From the NCBI RefSeq assembly GCF_028288465.1, contig NZ_JAQBNR010000019.1, positions 62,001 to 126,000 of the forward strand: DNA of 64,000 nucleotides, written 5' to 3'. The position numbers were made by a program, and so were the translations under genes. Each line of letters begins with the position of its first letter. Position 1 is the stretch's first letter. This document shows positions 43,478 to 52,264 of the stretch, piece after piece. The DNA is from Ferruginibacter sp. Lineage in GTDB: Bacteria; Bacteroidota; Bacteroidia; Chitinophagales; Chitinophagaceae. Under the pieces are notes generated by a model. The model did no database searches, was not told where the DNA came from, and saw only the letters and a list, made by a program, of their open reading frames with translations.

Positions 43478-45154
43478 ATGTATGACACTTTACAACTGAA
43501 CGATATGCTCGTTCCTGAGTTGCATGATATTGCAGAGCAGCTCACTATCTCCAATTATAAAAAACTAGAAAAGCAGGATCTGATAGATAAGATACTTGCC
43601 AGGCAAACTACCATGAATACACCAGCAAAAAACGAAGGCGAGGAAAAACCCAAGCGTAAACGCACCATCAAAGCCGCAGCTACAGCCGCTCCCGTAGCAG
43701 CTGCTTCTCCCGTAACAGAAAAAACGGTAGCAGAACCTACTCCGGCAGAACCTAAAACAGCAGAACCCAAGGCCGCAGAACACAAGCAACATAAAAGAAC
43801 AGAACATACTGCAGAAAGAAAAAAACAACCGGTTATAAAAGACGAACTCGAAGAAGATCTTCAGCCAATAACAGACGAGCAAAGTACAATACCTGCAGCC
43901 ATCGCATCGCTATTGCATGAAGAAGATGATGTACAACAACAGCAGCCTGAACTGCAAATGACAGAAGGTGGACAGCAAAATGTGTACCCCAGCAAACAAT
44001 ACCAGCAACGCAGGGACCAGCAGGTTTTTAATATTGAATTTGACGGTATCATATTAGGGGAAGGTGTATTGGAAATGATGCCTGACGGTTATGGCTTTTT
44101 AAGAAGCAGTGATTACAATTATCTTTCTTCACCGGATGATATTTACGTATCTCCTTCCCAGATAAAATTATTTGGCTTAAAAACCGGCGATACTGTTTAC
44201 GGATCTGTTCGTCCGCCAAAAGAAGGTGAGAAATATTTTGCTTTGCTAAAGGTAGAAACCATCAATGGCAAAAGCCCTGAAGAAGTAAGAGACAGGGTTC
44301 CTTTTGACTATCTTACTCCCTTATTTCCGTTTGAAAAACTAAACCTTACTACCACTTCCAATAATTACAGTACCAGGATAATGGACTTGTTTACGCCAAT
44401 AGGTAAAGGCCAGCGTGGATTGATTGTTGCCCAGCCAAAAACGGGTAAAACAATGTTGCTGAAAGAATTGGCCAATGCAATTGCAGAAAATCATCCGGAA
44501 TGTTACCTGATGATTGTACTGGTAGATGAAAGACCGGAAGAGGTAACAGATATGGAACGCAGTGTAAAGGCTGAAGTTATTGCCAGCACATTTGATGAAC
44601 CTGCAGAAAAGCACGTAAAAGTTTCAACCATCGCTTTGCAAAAAGCAAAAAGACTGGTTGAATGTGGTCATGATGTGGTGATTTTATTGGATAGTATTAC
44701 CCGTTTGGCACGTGCGCACAATACCGTTGCTCCGTCAAGTGGAAAGGTATTGAGTGGCGGCGTGGAAGCGAATGCCATGCAAAAACCAAAACAATTTTTT
44801 GGTGCTGCACGTAAAATAGAATTTGGTGGCTCATTAACCATTATCGCCACTGCACTGGTTGATACCGGAAGCAAAATGGATGAGGTTATTTTTGAAGAAT
44901 TTAAGGGAACCGGTAACATGGAATTGCAGTTGGACAGAAGACTGTCTAACCGCCGCATTTATCCTGCAATTGATATTGTTTCGTCTTCAACAAGGCGTGA
45001 TGATCTGTTGCTTGATAAGGAAACATTCCAGCGCATGTGGGTATTACGTAAACACATGGCCGATATGAATCCGGAAGAAGCATTGAATACCCTGCTTAAA
45101 AACATGAAAGGAACAAAAGACAACGTAGAATTTTTAACTTCTATGAACGGATAA
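43478..45154 (+). CDS. rho: Transcription termination factor Rho
   Basis: This hexameric RNA-dependent ATPase ends untranslated transcripts. The N-terminal helical Rho_N domain is at residues 1-48 ([16 protein letters not shown]). A low-complexity Ala/Pro/Glu/Lys insertion of about 130 residues follows, as in other Bacteroidota. The RNA-binding cold-shock fold begins at [20 protein letters not shown]. The ATPase core has Walker A in [15 protein letters not shown], Walker B in [16 protein letters not shown], and the Q-loop and R-loop near [20 protein letters not shown]. The length of 558 residues is explained by the insertion. A strong intrinsic terminator follows. Confidence 0.97.
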   Translation: MYDTLQLNDMLVPELHDIAEQLTISNYKKLEKQDLIDKILARQTTMNTPAKNEGEEKPKRKRTIKAAATAAPVAAASPVTEKTVAEPTPAEPKTAEPKAAEHKQHKRTEHTAERKKQPVIKDELEEDLQPITDEQSTIPAAIASLLHEEDDVQQQQPELQMTEGGQQNVYPSKQYQQRRDQQVFNIEFDGIILGEGVLEMMPDGYGFLRSSDYNYLSSPDDIYVSPSQIKLFGLKTGDTVYGSVRPPKEGEKYFALLKVETINGKSPEEVRDRVPFDYLTPLFPFEKLNLTTTSNNYSTRIMDLFTPIGKGQRGLIVAQPKTGKTMLLKELANAIAENHPECYLMIVLVDERPEEVTDMERSVKAEVIASTFDEPAEKHVKVSTIALQKAKRLVECGHDVVILLDSITRLARAHNTVAPSSGKVLSGGVEANAMQKPKQFFGAARKIEFGGSLTIIATALVDTGSKMDEVIFEEFKGTGNMELQLDRRLSNRRIYPAIDIVSSSTRRDDLLLDKETFQRMWVLRKHMADMNPEEALNTLLKNMKGTKDNVEFLTSMNG

Positions 45155-45185
45155 AAATTTACGCTTTTAAATTAATACATTACTG

Positions 45186-45210
45186 GCCGCTGATTATTCA
45201 GCGGCTTTTT
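45186..45210 (+). terminator. Intrinsic terminator of rho
   Basis: GCCGCTGA and TCAGCGGC pair perfectly around a TTAT loop and are followed by five Ts. It begins 31 bases after the rho stop codon and overlaps the last codons of the minus-strand transporter fragment. Confidence 0.85.
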
Positions 45211-45799
45211 CTTTAACAAAAAACATAATGATGGCGGCCAACAGCATGGCGGCTCCGCCCGTTAAAATCGTGAGGTTGGTTTGGCCGGAAAAATAATGAC
45301 GGGTTAAAAAACCGAGTAAGAAGGCGGCGGTTATCTGTGGTATTACAATAGAAAAATTAAATACAGCAAAATAAGTGGTCATTTTATTTTCAGGTGCTAT
45401 ATCACTGACGATGCTGTAAGGTATATTGCTGATGCTGCTCCAGCCAATGCCAATAAAAGCAAACGATATCAGTAAGAGGTATTGATTTTTAATGCAGTAA
45501 ATCAGCAGCAGGCCAATGCTCCCGATAAGCAATGCGACGGCGTGCAGCTTATATTTACTATACCGTTTAGTTAACTCGGGAATAGTAAAAGCCAATATCG
45601 CAGCCAGCGTACTGTAGAAGGCAAAACAGATACCTACCCAGGTAGTTCCATTTTCAAAGGCCCAGCTTTCGGCATCTGTACTATTAAAAATGTATTTGGT
45701 AATAACCGGTGTGGCATAGATCCAAAGCGAAAATAACGCCAGCCAGGTGAAAAATTGTACAATAAATAAGGGAAGCAGATGTTTAATAATTCTAAGCAT
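45194..45799 (-). CDS. C-terminal half of an MFS sugar-type transporter, probably truncated
   Basis: The protein has only about six membrane segments (PLFIVQFFTWLALFSLWIYA, LLIYCIKNQYLLLISFAFIG, LTGGAAMLLAAIIMFFV), matching the second half of a 12-segment SLC45/MFS_2-like sugar transporter. The block IGWSSISNIPYSIVSDIAP is the cognate of the family's second-half loop. The ATG at 45799 is used; the track's start at 45892 would overlap the divergent selU start codon. The missing N-terminal half has no room upstream, because selU begins there. Deletion of the first half, possibly when selU moved in, is the simplest reading. A half-size dimeric transporter is less likely. It ends inside the rho terminator. 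Confidence 0.7.
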   Translation of the reverse strand: MLRIIKHLLPLFIVQFFTWLALFSLWIYATPVITKYIFNSTDAESWAFENGTTWVGICFAFYSTLAAILAFTIPELTKRYSKYKLHAVALLIGSIGLLLIYCIKNQYLLLISFAFIGIGWSSISNIPYSIVSDIAPENKMTTYFAVFNFSIVIPQITAAFLLGFLTRHYFSGQTNLTILTGGAAMLLAAIIMFFVKEKAAE

Positions 45800-45884
45800 C
45801 AATAAATGTACTTTGTTTTTCAAGGAAATTTTCTGATGGCTTTTTTCTTTATGTATCTTGTGTAGCAGCTTTTCTCTTACAACA

Positions 45885-46964
45885 ATGGCCATACAAAAAA
45901 TTTTAATCGATCAGTTTTTAATGCTCGCTTCGCAGTACCCGGTATTGGATGTACGCAGTCCGGGCGAATATGCGCATGCACATATTCCCGGTGCCTATAG
46001 CCTGCCATTGTTTACCGATGAAGAAAGAAAAGTAGTGGGTACAGCTTATAAACAGCAAAGCAGAAAAAAAGCCATCAAAATCGGGCTGGATTACTTTGGC
46101 GTAAAAATGAGGCCCATGGTGGAAGAGGTGGAGAGGTTGGTTCTTCAATTAAATGACAAAAGCAGACAAGAAAATGACCCTGTTGTATTGGTACATTGCT
46201 GGCGTGGCGGGATGAGGAGTGCGGGTGTAGCCTGGCTGCTTGATCTGTATGGATTTAAAGTATACACCTTAACGGGGGGTTATAAAATGTACCGGCAATG
46301 GGCAAGAGCCCGGTTCGATGAGCAATACCAGCTAACGGTACTTGGCGGGTATACCGGCTCGGGCAAAACATCATTATTGCACGAGTTACAGCACAATGGG
46401 TATAAAATAATCAACCTGGAAGCATTGGCAAATCACAAGGGTTCCAGCTTTGGTGCGTTGGGCGAAAAGCCGCAGCCTTCGCAGGAGATGTTTGAAAACT
46501 TACTTGCGGATGCCCTTTATACAATGAGAAGGGTTGCAGGTAATGCCGGGGAGATTTTTATTGAAGATGAAAGCCAGCGTATAGGATCCATGAATATTCC
46601 GGATAGTTTTTGGAAACAGATGCGCAGCAGTCGGGTGATATTCCTGGATATTCCTTTTGAAGAAAGGCTTACTTACCTTACTGAAGAATATGGCAAATTC
46701 GACAAGGCTGCTATGGTAAATGCAGTCATTAGAATTCAAAAAAGATTGGGCGGTCTTGAAACAAAACAGGCCGTAAACTACCTGCTCGAAAATAATCACC
46801 GGGAATGTTTTCGTATTTTGCTGAAGTATTATGACAAGTACTATGAAAAAGGGTTGGCGGCAAGGGCTACCGATCCTGCTTTGGTTAAAAAAATCAATTG
46901 TTCAACCGTAGATATAAAAACCAATATCCAAAACCTACTGCATGAAAAAATTACTGTTCAATAA
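45885..46964 (+). CDS. selU: tRNA 2-selenouridine synthase
   Basis: This enzyme (MnmH) replaces sulfur by selenium in the wobble 2-thiouridine of some tRNAs, using selenophosphate from SelD and a geranylated intermediate. The N-terminal rhodanese domain has VLDVRSPGEYAHAHIPGAYS and the catalytic cysteine in VLVHCWRGGMRSAG. A P-loop domain follows with LGGYTGSGKTSLLHELQ. The SSFGALGEKPQPSQEMFENL block is diagnostic. The ATG at 45885 is chosen over the track's TTG. The gene lies two genes before selD on the same strand, and the gene between overlaps its end by 23 bases. Confidence 0.94.
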   Translation: MAIQKILIDQFLMLASQYPVLDVRSPGEYAHAHIPGAYSLPLFTDEERKVVGTAYKQQSRKKAIKIGLDYFGVKMRPMVEEVERLVLQLNDKSRQENDPVVLVHCWRGGMRSAGVAWLLDLYGFKVYTLTGGYKMYRQWARARFDEQYQLTVLGGYTGSGKTSLLHELQHNGYKIINLEALANHKGSSFGALGEKPQPSQEMFENLLADALYTMRRVAGNAGEIFIEDESQRIGSMNIPDSFWKQMRSSRVIFLDIPFEERLTYLTEEYGKFDKAAMVNAVIRIQKRLGGLETKQAVNYLLENNHRECFRILLKYYDKYYEKGLAARATDPALVKKINCSTVDIKTNIQNLLHEKITVQ

Positions 46965-48420
46965 GTTTTTTTTACTTTTTTTATTATTACCTGCCAGCCT
47001 GCTGGCGCAGGATCGTGATATTACGGGACTTTGGAAAGGCGAAATGTATGTTGATTCAACCAAACAATACCTGCCCTTTGAATTATCCATCAGCGAAGTG
47101 AAAAACAAATTGATTGGTTATTCGCATATCACTTTTGAAGAAAATGGAAAAAAGGAAACCGGGTTAAGGGATGTTACTATTCAGCGAAAAGGAGATGAGA
47201 TTATTATTGAAGATGTAAGCCTCATAGACAACTCATTTAGTTTTACTCCCCCCAAAAATATTAAAAAGACCATGATAGTTACCCTTACTATTGAGGATAC
47301 TGCCATGATAATGAAAGGCAGCTGGAGTACCAACCGTACCAAACGCTTTTTATCAGCAACGGGTACCGTTATAATGCAACGCAAAAACGATTTTAAAGAA
47401 ACGGTACTATATAAAAAACTGGCAGATTTAAAGCTGGAAGATAAACTGGTTTTTAAAGAACCAGAGAAAAAACCTGCGCCACAGGTGGTAGCATTGCAAG
47501 CGCCTAAAACAAACATCAGCGTAGCGCCACCAACGGCGGTTGATCCCGATGTTAAACAAAAGCCAGTAAGTGAACCTGTTGAAAAAAAGCCTGTTGTTGC
47601 TGAGCACGTAACCACTGTTGCCGCTATACCAAAACCAGTTGAAACAAAGCCAGCTGCACCCGTTCCAACTCCGCCAGCTCCGGTAGTTGCAGTAGTAAAT
47701 AAACCTGTTGAAACAAAGCCCGCAACAACTGTAACTCCACCGCCTGCTCCTGTTGTAACGGCGGTAAATAAACCTGTTGAGATAAAGAAAACTCCGCCGC
47801 CTGTAAGTGCACCATCACCGGTAGCAGTAAGTAGACCTGCTGAAGTTAAAAAAACACCGACCGTGGTGACCAAACCTGTACCGCCACCTGCTGTTATCGC
47901 TGCTAAGCCGGCAGAAGTTAAGAAGGCACCTCCTGTTGTAAGTAAGCCGGCAGCGGTTGCAGCGCCGCCCGTTGCGATTGAAAAGCCAAAGACAGTTGCA
48001 GTTCCTGTAGTGGAAAAGAAGCCTGAACCAACTGCACCCAGTGTTGTAAAAGGTGCCGCAGACGTGGATAAAAGATCGATCGCTACTTCGCAGGCAGTCT
48101 ATTTTCAAAGCGATAGCCTGGTACTCACCCTGTATGATAATGGTTATGTAGATGGAGATACTGTAAGTGTTGTAATGAATGGCGATGTTATTTTTTCCAA
48201 ACAGGGTTTGAGCACGAAAGCAGTAAGCAAAACCATTTATATTACAAAGGAAACACCGGATTCAATTAAACTGGTGATGTATGCAGAAAACCTCGGCAGC
48301 ATACCACCCAATACCGGTTTGCTGGTAGTGCATGACGGCGATGCGGTATATGATGTTCGTTTTAGTGCGGATTTAAAATCCAATGCACAAATCATCCTGC
48401 AAAGGAAAAAGCGGGAATAA
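46942..48420 (+). CDS. Exported proline-rich repeat protein, unknown function
   Basis: I do not recognise a family. The signal peptide is LFNKFFLLFLLLPASLLAQ. Residues 25-160 form a beta-rich domain (DITGLWKGEMYVDSTKQYLP) resembling small lipocalin-like folds. Residues 175-380 are a Pro/Val/Ala/Lys low-complexity stretch in which units of the type NKPVETKPA recur. The last 110 residues (DSLVLTLYDNGYVDGDTVSV) form a second beta domain that ends in ILQRKKRE. It starts inside selU and stops 13 bases before selD, so it is in the selenium operon by layout. A linker between two envelope domains is likely for the repeat; a link to selenium is not evident. Confidence 0.75.
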   Translation: MKKLLFNKFFLLFLLLPASLLAQDRDITGLWKGEMYVDSTKQYLPFELSISEVKNKLIGYSHITFEENGKKETGLRDVTIQRKGDEIIIEDVSLIDNSFSFTPPKNIKKTMIVTLTIEDTAMIMKGSWSTNRTKRFLSATGTVIMQRKNDFKETVLYKKLADLKLEDKLVFKEPEKKPAPQVVALQAPKTNISVAPPTAVDPDVKQKPVSEPVEKKPVVAEHVTTVAAIPKPVETKPAAPVPTPPAPVVAVVNKPVETKPATTVTPPPAPVVTAVNKPVEIKKTPPPVSAPSPVAVSRPAEVKKTPTVVTKPVPPPAVIAAKPAEVKKAPPVVSKPAAVAAPPVAIEKPKTVAVPVVEKKPEPTAPSVVKGAADVDKRSIATSQAVYFQSDSLVLTLYDNGYVDGDTVSVVMNGDVIFSKQGLSTKAVSKTIYITKETPDSIKLVMYAENLGSIPPNTGLLVVHDGDAVYDVRFSADLKSNAQIILQRKKRE

Positions 48421-48433
48421 ATTTTTTAATAAG

Positions 48434-49537
48434 ATGAATAATGACGATTTGATGAATGATGATGGAACAATAATTTCATTGGATAATATACCGGTTCCGG
48501 TTTTTAAGCTTACGCAATATTCTCATGGTGCCGGCTGTGGATGTAAAATTTCACCAAAAGTATTGGATGAAATTCTGACCAGTAATATAGCCCGCCCAGA
48601 TAATGATAAACTCATTGTAGGCAACCACAGTAAAGATGATGCTGCGGTGTATGATTTGGGTAACGGTACCGCACTTATCAGCACCACAGATTTTTTTATG
48701 CCTATTGTGGATGACCCGTATGAGTTTGGCCGCATCGCTTCAGCCAACGCAATCAGTGATGTGTATGCCATGGGCGGAAAACCCATTTTAGCAATTGCAA
48801 TACTGGGCTGGCCCATTAATGTGTTGCCACCCACGGTTGCACAAAAAGTAATTGAAGGCAGCAGAAGCATTTGCCTGGAAGCCGGAATACCATTGGCTGG
48901 CGGCCATAGCATTGACAGCCCGGAACCCATTTTTGGACTGGCTGTAAACGGCCTGGTGTCAGTGCCAAACATCAAACAAAATAACCTGGCACAAGAAGGG
49001 GATCTGTTGTTTTTAACCAAACCACTGGGTGTTGGAATATTAACTACGGCAGAAAAAAAAGGGTTACTGAAAGAAGAACATAAAGGCATGGCTGCAAAAC
49101 AAATGATGCAGTTGAACAAAGTGGGCGAAGCATTGGGAGCTATTAAAGGCGTTCATGCAATGACCGATATTACAGGCTTTGGTTTATTGGGCCACCTGGT
49201 TGAAATGGCAGAAGGCAGCGGTGTATCTGCTGTTATTCAATTCGACAACATACCCTTGATTACTCCTGAAATTAAAGACTATCTTGATCAAAATTGTGTA
49301 CCAGGCGGTACGCATAGAAACTGGGATAGTTACGGAGAAAAGATCGGCACCCTTACAACATATCAAAAAACAATTCTTGCAGATCCGCAAACAAGCGGCG
49401 GTTTGCTGCTTGCAGTAAGTGTAGCTGCAGCGGACGAAGTAAAAAATATCTTCGAACAACACGGACTTGAAAAATTCAAGACACCCGTAGGTAATATGAT
49501 CGCTTTACAAACAAATACCGTGTTAGTAAAATCTTAA
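48434..49537 (+). CDS. selD: Selenide, water dikinase (selenophosphate synthetase)
   Basis: This enzyme makes selenophosphate from selenide and ATP. The ATG at 48434 ([11 protein letters not shown]) is chosen over the track's upstream start, which lies inside the previous gene. The glycine-rich N-terminal loop is [13 protein letters not shown], in which the residue often replaced by selenocysteine is cysteine (TGT codons). The PurM-like fold is marked by [41 protein letters not shown] and the C-terminal [14 protein letters not shown]. With selU as the only selenium-using gene in view, the product is probably for tRNA selenouridine. Its stop overlaps the stop of the convergent pterin dehydratase by three bases. 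Confidence 0.95.
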   Translation: MNNDDLMNDDGTIISLDNIPVPVFKLTQYSHGAGCGCKISPKVLDEILTSNIARPDNDKLIVGNHSKDDAAVYDLGNGTALISTTDFFMPIVDDPYEFGRIASANAISDVYAMGGKPILAIAILGWPINVLPPTVAQKVIEGSRSICLEAGIPLAGGHSIDSPEPIFGLAVNGLVSVPNIKQNNLAQEGDLLFLTKPLGVGILTTAEKKGLLKEEHKGMAAKQMMQLNKVGEALGAIKGVHAMTDITGFGLLGHLVEMAEGSGVSAVIQFDNIPLITPEIKDYLDQNCVPGGTHRNWDSYGEKIGTLTTYQKTILADPQTSGGLLLAVSVAAADEVKNIFEQHGLEKFKTPVGNMIALQTNTVLVKS

Positions 49538-49764
49538 GCCAGCGCATCAATTTTAATGGATAGCATTCTGTCTTTTTCTGTAATGGTATCTCCCGCATCG
49601 TGCGTACTTAACCAGATTTCTACCTTGTTGTACACATTGGTCCATAGCGGATGATGGTCCAATTTTTCTGCCGCTAATGCCACCCTTGTCATGAATCCAA
49701 AAGCTTCAGAAAAATTTTTGAATTCGAATTTTTTATAGAGCGTATCGTTTTTTTCTTCCCACAT
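49534..49764 (-). CDS. 4a-hydroxytetrahydrobiopterin dehydratase (pterin-4a-carbinolamine dehydratase)
   Basis: This small enzyme recycles the pterin cofactor after aromatic hydroxylation. The ATG at 49764 gives 76 residues starting [18 protein letters not shown]; the track's longer start adds 42 residues with no family match. The conserved histidine block [20 protein letters not shown] and [13 protein letters not shown] are the PCD signature. It converges with selD, the two stop codons sharing three bases. No phenylalanine hydroxylase is next to it. Confidence 0.92.
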   Translation of the reverse strand: MWEEKNDTLYKKFEFKNFSEAFGFMTRVALAAEKLDHHPLWTNVYNKVEIWLSTHDAGDTITEKDRMLSIKIDALA

Positions 49765-49911
49765 AGTGTTTAATTGAAAATAATTGAATGGATGATTGAT
49801 ACTATTTCCGGTTTGAAAGCTATTTATGGCTTTAACAGAAAACATGATAACAGTGTATCTAATCTGGTGCCAGTATTTAAAGAAGGCCAATAATTCAACC
49901 GGCAGTAGTTA

Positions 49912-50352
49912 TCAAAAAATAAGGTGCTGCTTGTGCTTTATTTTTTCGTTGGTCATTTCATTTACCAGCTGTACGCCGGGCAATGATTTAATAGAATAAA
50001 TGAGGGCTTTTAATTCTTCCTTACTCACATATTCGCCCTTCATCAGCCATAAAAAATCAAGGTGTTTAAATTCGGGCAATAAATATTCTCCGTCAAACTG
50101 GTTATTGTATAAATAGTGTATAAGACAGGTAGATGGCACCTGGTATTCGTAAATGGAAAAGAAATATTTCCGTTCTTTTTTACTCAGCTGAATTTCAAAA
50201 TCATTGTTGATGCGAAAATCAAAACCCAGCACCTGGTTTAGCTGCCAGCATAACTGGTAATCCTTAACCGGCGCAACAATGCCAAGCAGGATGGAATCTT
50301 CAAAAAACTCCTGGGCAATTGTTTCATTGTCTATTTTAAGTTTCATATTCAA
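49912..50352 (-). CDS. IPExxxVDY-family protein
   Basis: This 146-residue cytosolic protein matches a small family confined to Bacteroidota, named for its motif; here the motif reads LPEFKHLDFLWL. LKDYQLCWQLNQVLGFDFRI-type sequence precedes it. No function is known for the family. It is often found near pyruvate kinase or acyl carrier genes in other genomes, but here it stands between the pterin dehydratase and a peptidase gene on the minus strand. Confidence 0.82.
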   Translation of the reverse strand: MNMKLKIDNETIAQEFFEDSILLGIVAPVKDYQLCWQLNQVLGFDFRINNDFEIQLSKKERKYFFSIYEYQVPSTCLIHYLYNNQFDGEYLLPEFKHLDFLWLMKGEYVSKEELKALIYSIKSLPGVQLVNEMTNEKIKHKQHLIF

Positions 50353-50406
50353 TTTCGAAGTAAATAGCAGCTATCAATACAATGGTATAATGTAGATGCA
50401 ACAATG

Positions 50407-52044
50407 TTAAAACACAATATCAAATACAAGTTCCTCAGTACCTCTTTTTACTTTTACTTTAGTGGCATCCCCTTTATTAAATTTGCTCAATGCCTCCATA
50501 TAAGTTTGTACATCCGTAAATTTATAATCGCCCAGTTGTACAATTACATCACCTGCTCTTATGCCGACTTTTTGGGCTATTTTTCCATCACTGATACCAT
50601 CCGCCCTTACGCCAATACCGCTGAAAGTATAATCAGGCATAATACCCAATGTAACCTTAAAGCTGGTCTTACTGCTGGTAGCGCTTTCTCTCGTTTTGGT
50701 AAATGCAAGCTTCCCCTTTTTATCGGTATTTTCAAGTAAAGTATAAATATATTTCATCACCATCAGTTCCCCTGTATAGTTCAGCTTGTCAGCATCATCC
50801 GTAGGTTTATGATAATCGCTGTGAATACCGGTAAAGAAAAATAAAACGGGAATATCTTTCCTGTAAAAAGAAGTATGATCACTTGGTCCTGTACCGCTGC
50901 TATCGAACTTTATTTTAAAAAATTTATCGTTGGGACTGAGTGTTTGTCCCCACACAGGCGATGTGCCATAACCGCCAATATTCAATCCATGCGTGGTGTC
51001 ATTTAATCGGCCTACCATATCCAGGTTGATCATAAAATTAACTGTGGATAGGTTGATAGTTGGATGGTCTGTAAAATATTTTGAACCAAACAAACCCAGC
51101 TCTTCGCCACTGAAACAAATAAATAAATAATTGTTGTTTTTTAGTTTAGAGGCTTTTAATTGTTTACTCAACTCTATAACCGCCGCAGTGCCGCTGGCGT
51201 TATCATCCGCACCATTGTGTATCTGTGGCGTACTGCCACTGTATAAAGAATTATGGTCTTCGCCATAGCCCAGGTGATCATAGTGGGCGCCGATGATGAT
51301 GGTATTGGGTGCGTTATTATCAATGTAACCAATCACATTATGGCCATATCTTTTTTTATCGGTGATGAATATTTTTAGTTGAATATCCAGCGAAGCAGTT
51401 TCATCTTTCAAAAATTTTTCTTTACCAGGTTTGGTGATATAGATAACAGGAATAGCAGACAGTTCAGATTTTGCTTTCGGATCAAACTTCAATTCATCTG
51501 CAATCGCGGAACTGTTATAAATAAAAAAAGCAGTAGCCCTTTTTTTTGCGGCATCTGCTACTTTAGTTTTGATAGCATCAATAAGGTCGAAATGAGGATT
51601 ATTCTTATTGGCTTCCAGTATTTCTTTTAAATCATAAAACCAGGGTGACCCATTTTCCTGTAACGCGATTGACCCTACTGCATTTAAAGAAGCATTGCAG
51701 CTGAACGCAAGCGGAAAATAATCTTTATCAGGGGCAAGATCATTACCATTGATTAGCAGGTGCGATGTATTGGCAATCATCTTTCCATCATTCACTTCAA
51801 ACTCCTGCAGGTAGCCGCCGTCACTACCCCTGGCTGCAAGGCCAGCCTTTGAAAATTCTGTGCTGATATATTCGTAGGCAAGTTTCTCGCCTTTGCTGCC
51901 TGTTCTTCTTCCTTCAAGTGCATCGCCCGCAAGGTATGCCGCGTGGGTTTGTAATTGAGCCATTATAGCTTTATCTGCTTTTTTTAATTTTTGAGCGTAA
52001 GTAAATTGTATGGAAAACAGGAGGCAATAAAAAATACATTTCAT
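50407..52044 (-). CDS. Exported M28-family metallopeptidase with C-terminal PDZ domain
   Basis: The ATG at 52044 starts a clear signal peptide (MKCIFYCLLFSIQFTYAQ); the track begins 12 codons upstream. The 545-residue protein is an aminopeptidase-like enzyme with two zinc ions. Ligands are visible in IIGAHYDHLGYG, NGADDNASGTAAVIEL, CFSGEELGLFGSKYF, NLDMVGRL and HSDYHKPTDDADK. A protease-associated insertion lies at about 130-220. The last 100 residues form a PDZ domain (IAQKVGIRAGDVIVQLGDYK). It should trim peptides in the periplasm. It stands alone on the minus strand. Confidence 0.93.
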   Translation of the reverse strand: MKCIFYCLLFSIQFTYAQKLKKADKAIMAQLQTHAAYLAGDALEGRRTGSKGEKLAYEYISTEFSKAGLAARGSDGGYLQEFEVNDGKMIANTSHLLINGNDLAPDKDYFPLAFSCNASLNAVGSIALQENGSPWFYDLKEILEANKNNPHFDLIDAIKTKVADAAKKRATAFFIYNSSAIADELKFDPKAKSELSAIPVIYITKPGKEKFLKDETASLDIQLKIFITDKKRYGHNVIGYIDNNAPNTIIIGAHYDHLGYGEDHNSLYSGSTPQIHNGADDNASGTAAVIELSKQLKASKLKNNNYLFICFSGEELGLFGSKYFTDHPTINLSTVNFMINLDMVGRLNDTTHGLNIGGYGTSPVWGQTLSPNDKFFKIKFDSSGTGPSDHTSFYRKDIPVLFFFTGIHSDYHKPTDDADKLNYTGELMVMKYIYTLLENTDKKGKLAFTKTRESATSSKTSFKVTLGIMPDYTFSGIGVRADGISDGKIAQKVGIRAGDVIVQLGDYKFTDVQTYMEALSKFNKGDATKVKVKRGTEELVFDIVF

Positions 52045-52242
52045 AAAAGTGTTGGTTAAGGAATTGTAAAGATAATTCACACAAGGGCTATTGGAAGCAA
52101 GGTGATATACAAAATTATAATACCAAAAGCATGCCTTAAATTTACCTGCTTATCAAACTGGCCCGCCTTTATCATCCACATTATGTTCCGGATTGCGGGG
52201 GTGATCTTTCCAATTTCGTAATATTTAAACAACGATAGCCGT

Positions 52243-52250
52243 TACTTTTG
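52243..52250 (+). promoter_or_regulatory. -7 box before feoB
   Basis: TACTTTTG fits TAnnTTTG and ends 14 bases before the TTG start of feoB, so the leader would be about ten bases. No clear -33 box or Fur-type palindrome is visible. Confidence 0.4.
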
Positions 52251-52264
52251 CATCTAATTTAATT

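Noticed and set aside
47181-47873. 230-residue minus-strand ORF with Gly/Val/Thr repeats
   Set aside because: It is the shadow of the proline-rich repeat coded on the plus strand; the composition follows from the repeat codons.
47500-48060. Possible CRISPR-like tandem repeat
   Set aside because: The units are irregular in length, have no unique spacers and encode the Pro/Val/Lys linker.
48520-48560. Selenocysteine codon in SelD
   Set aside because: The active loop uses TGT codons (GCGC); no in-frame TGA is present.
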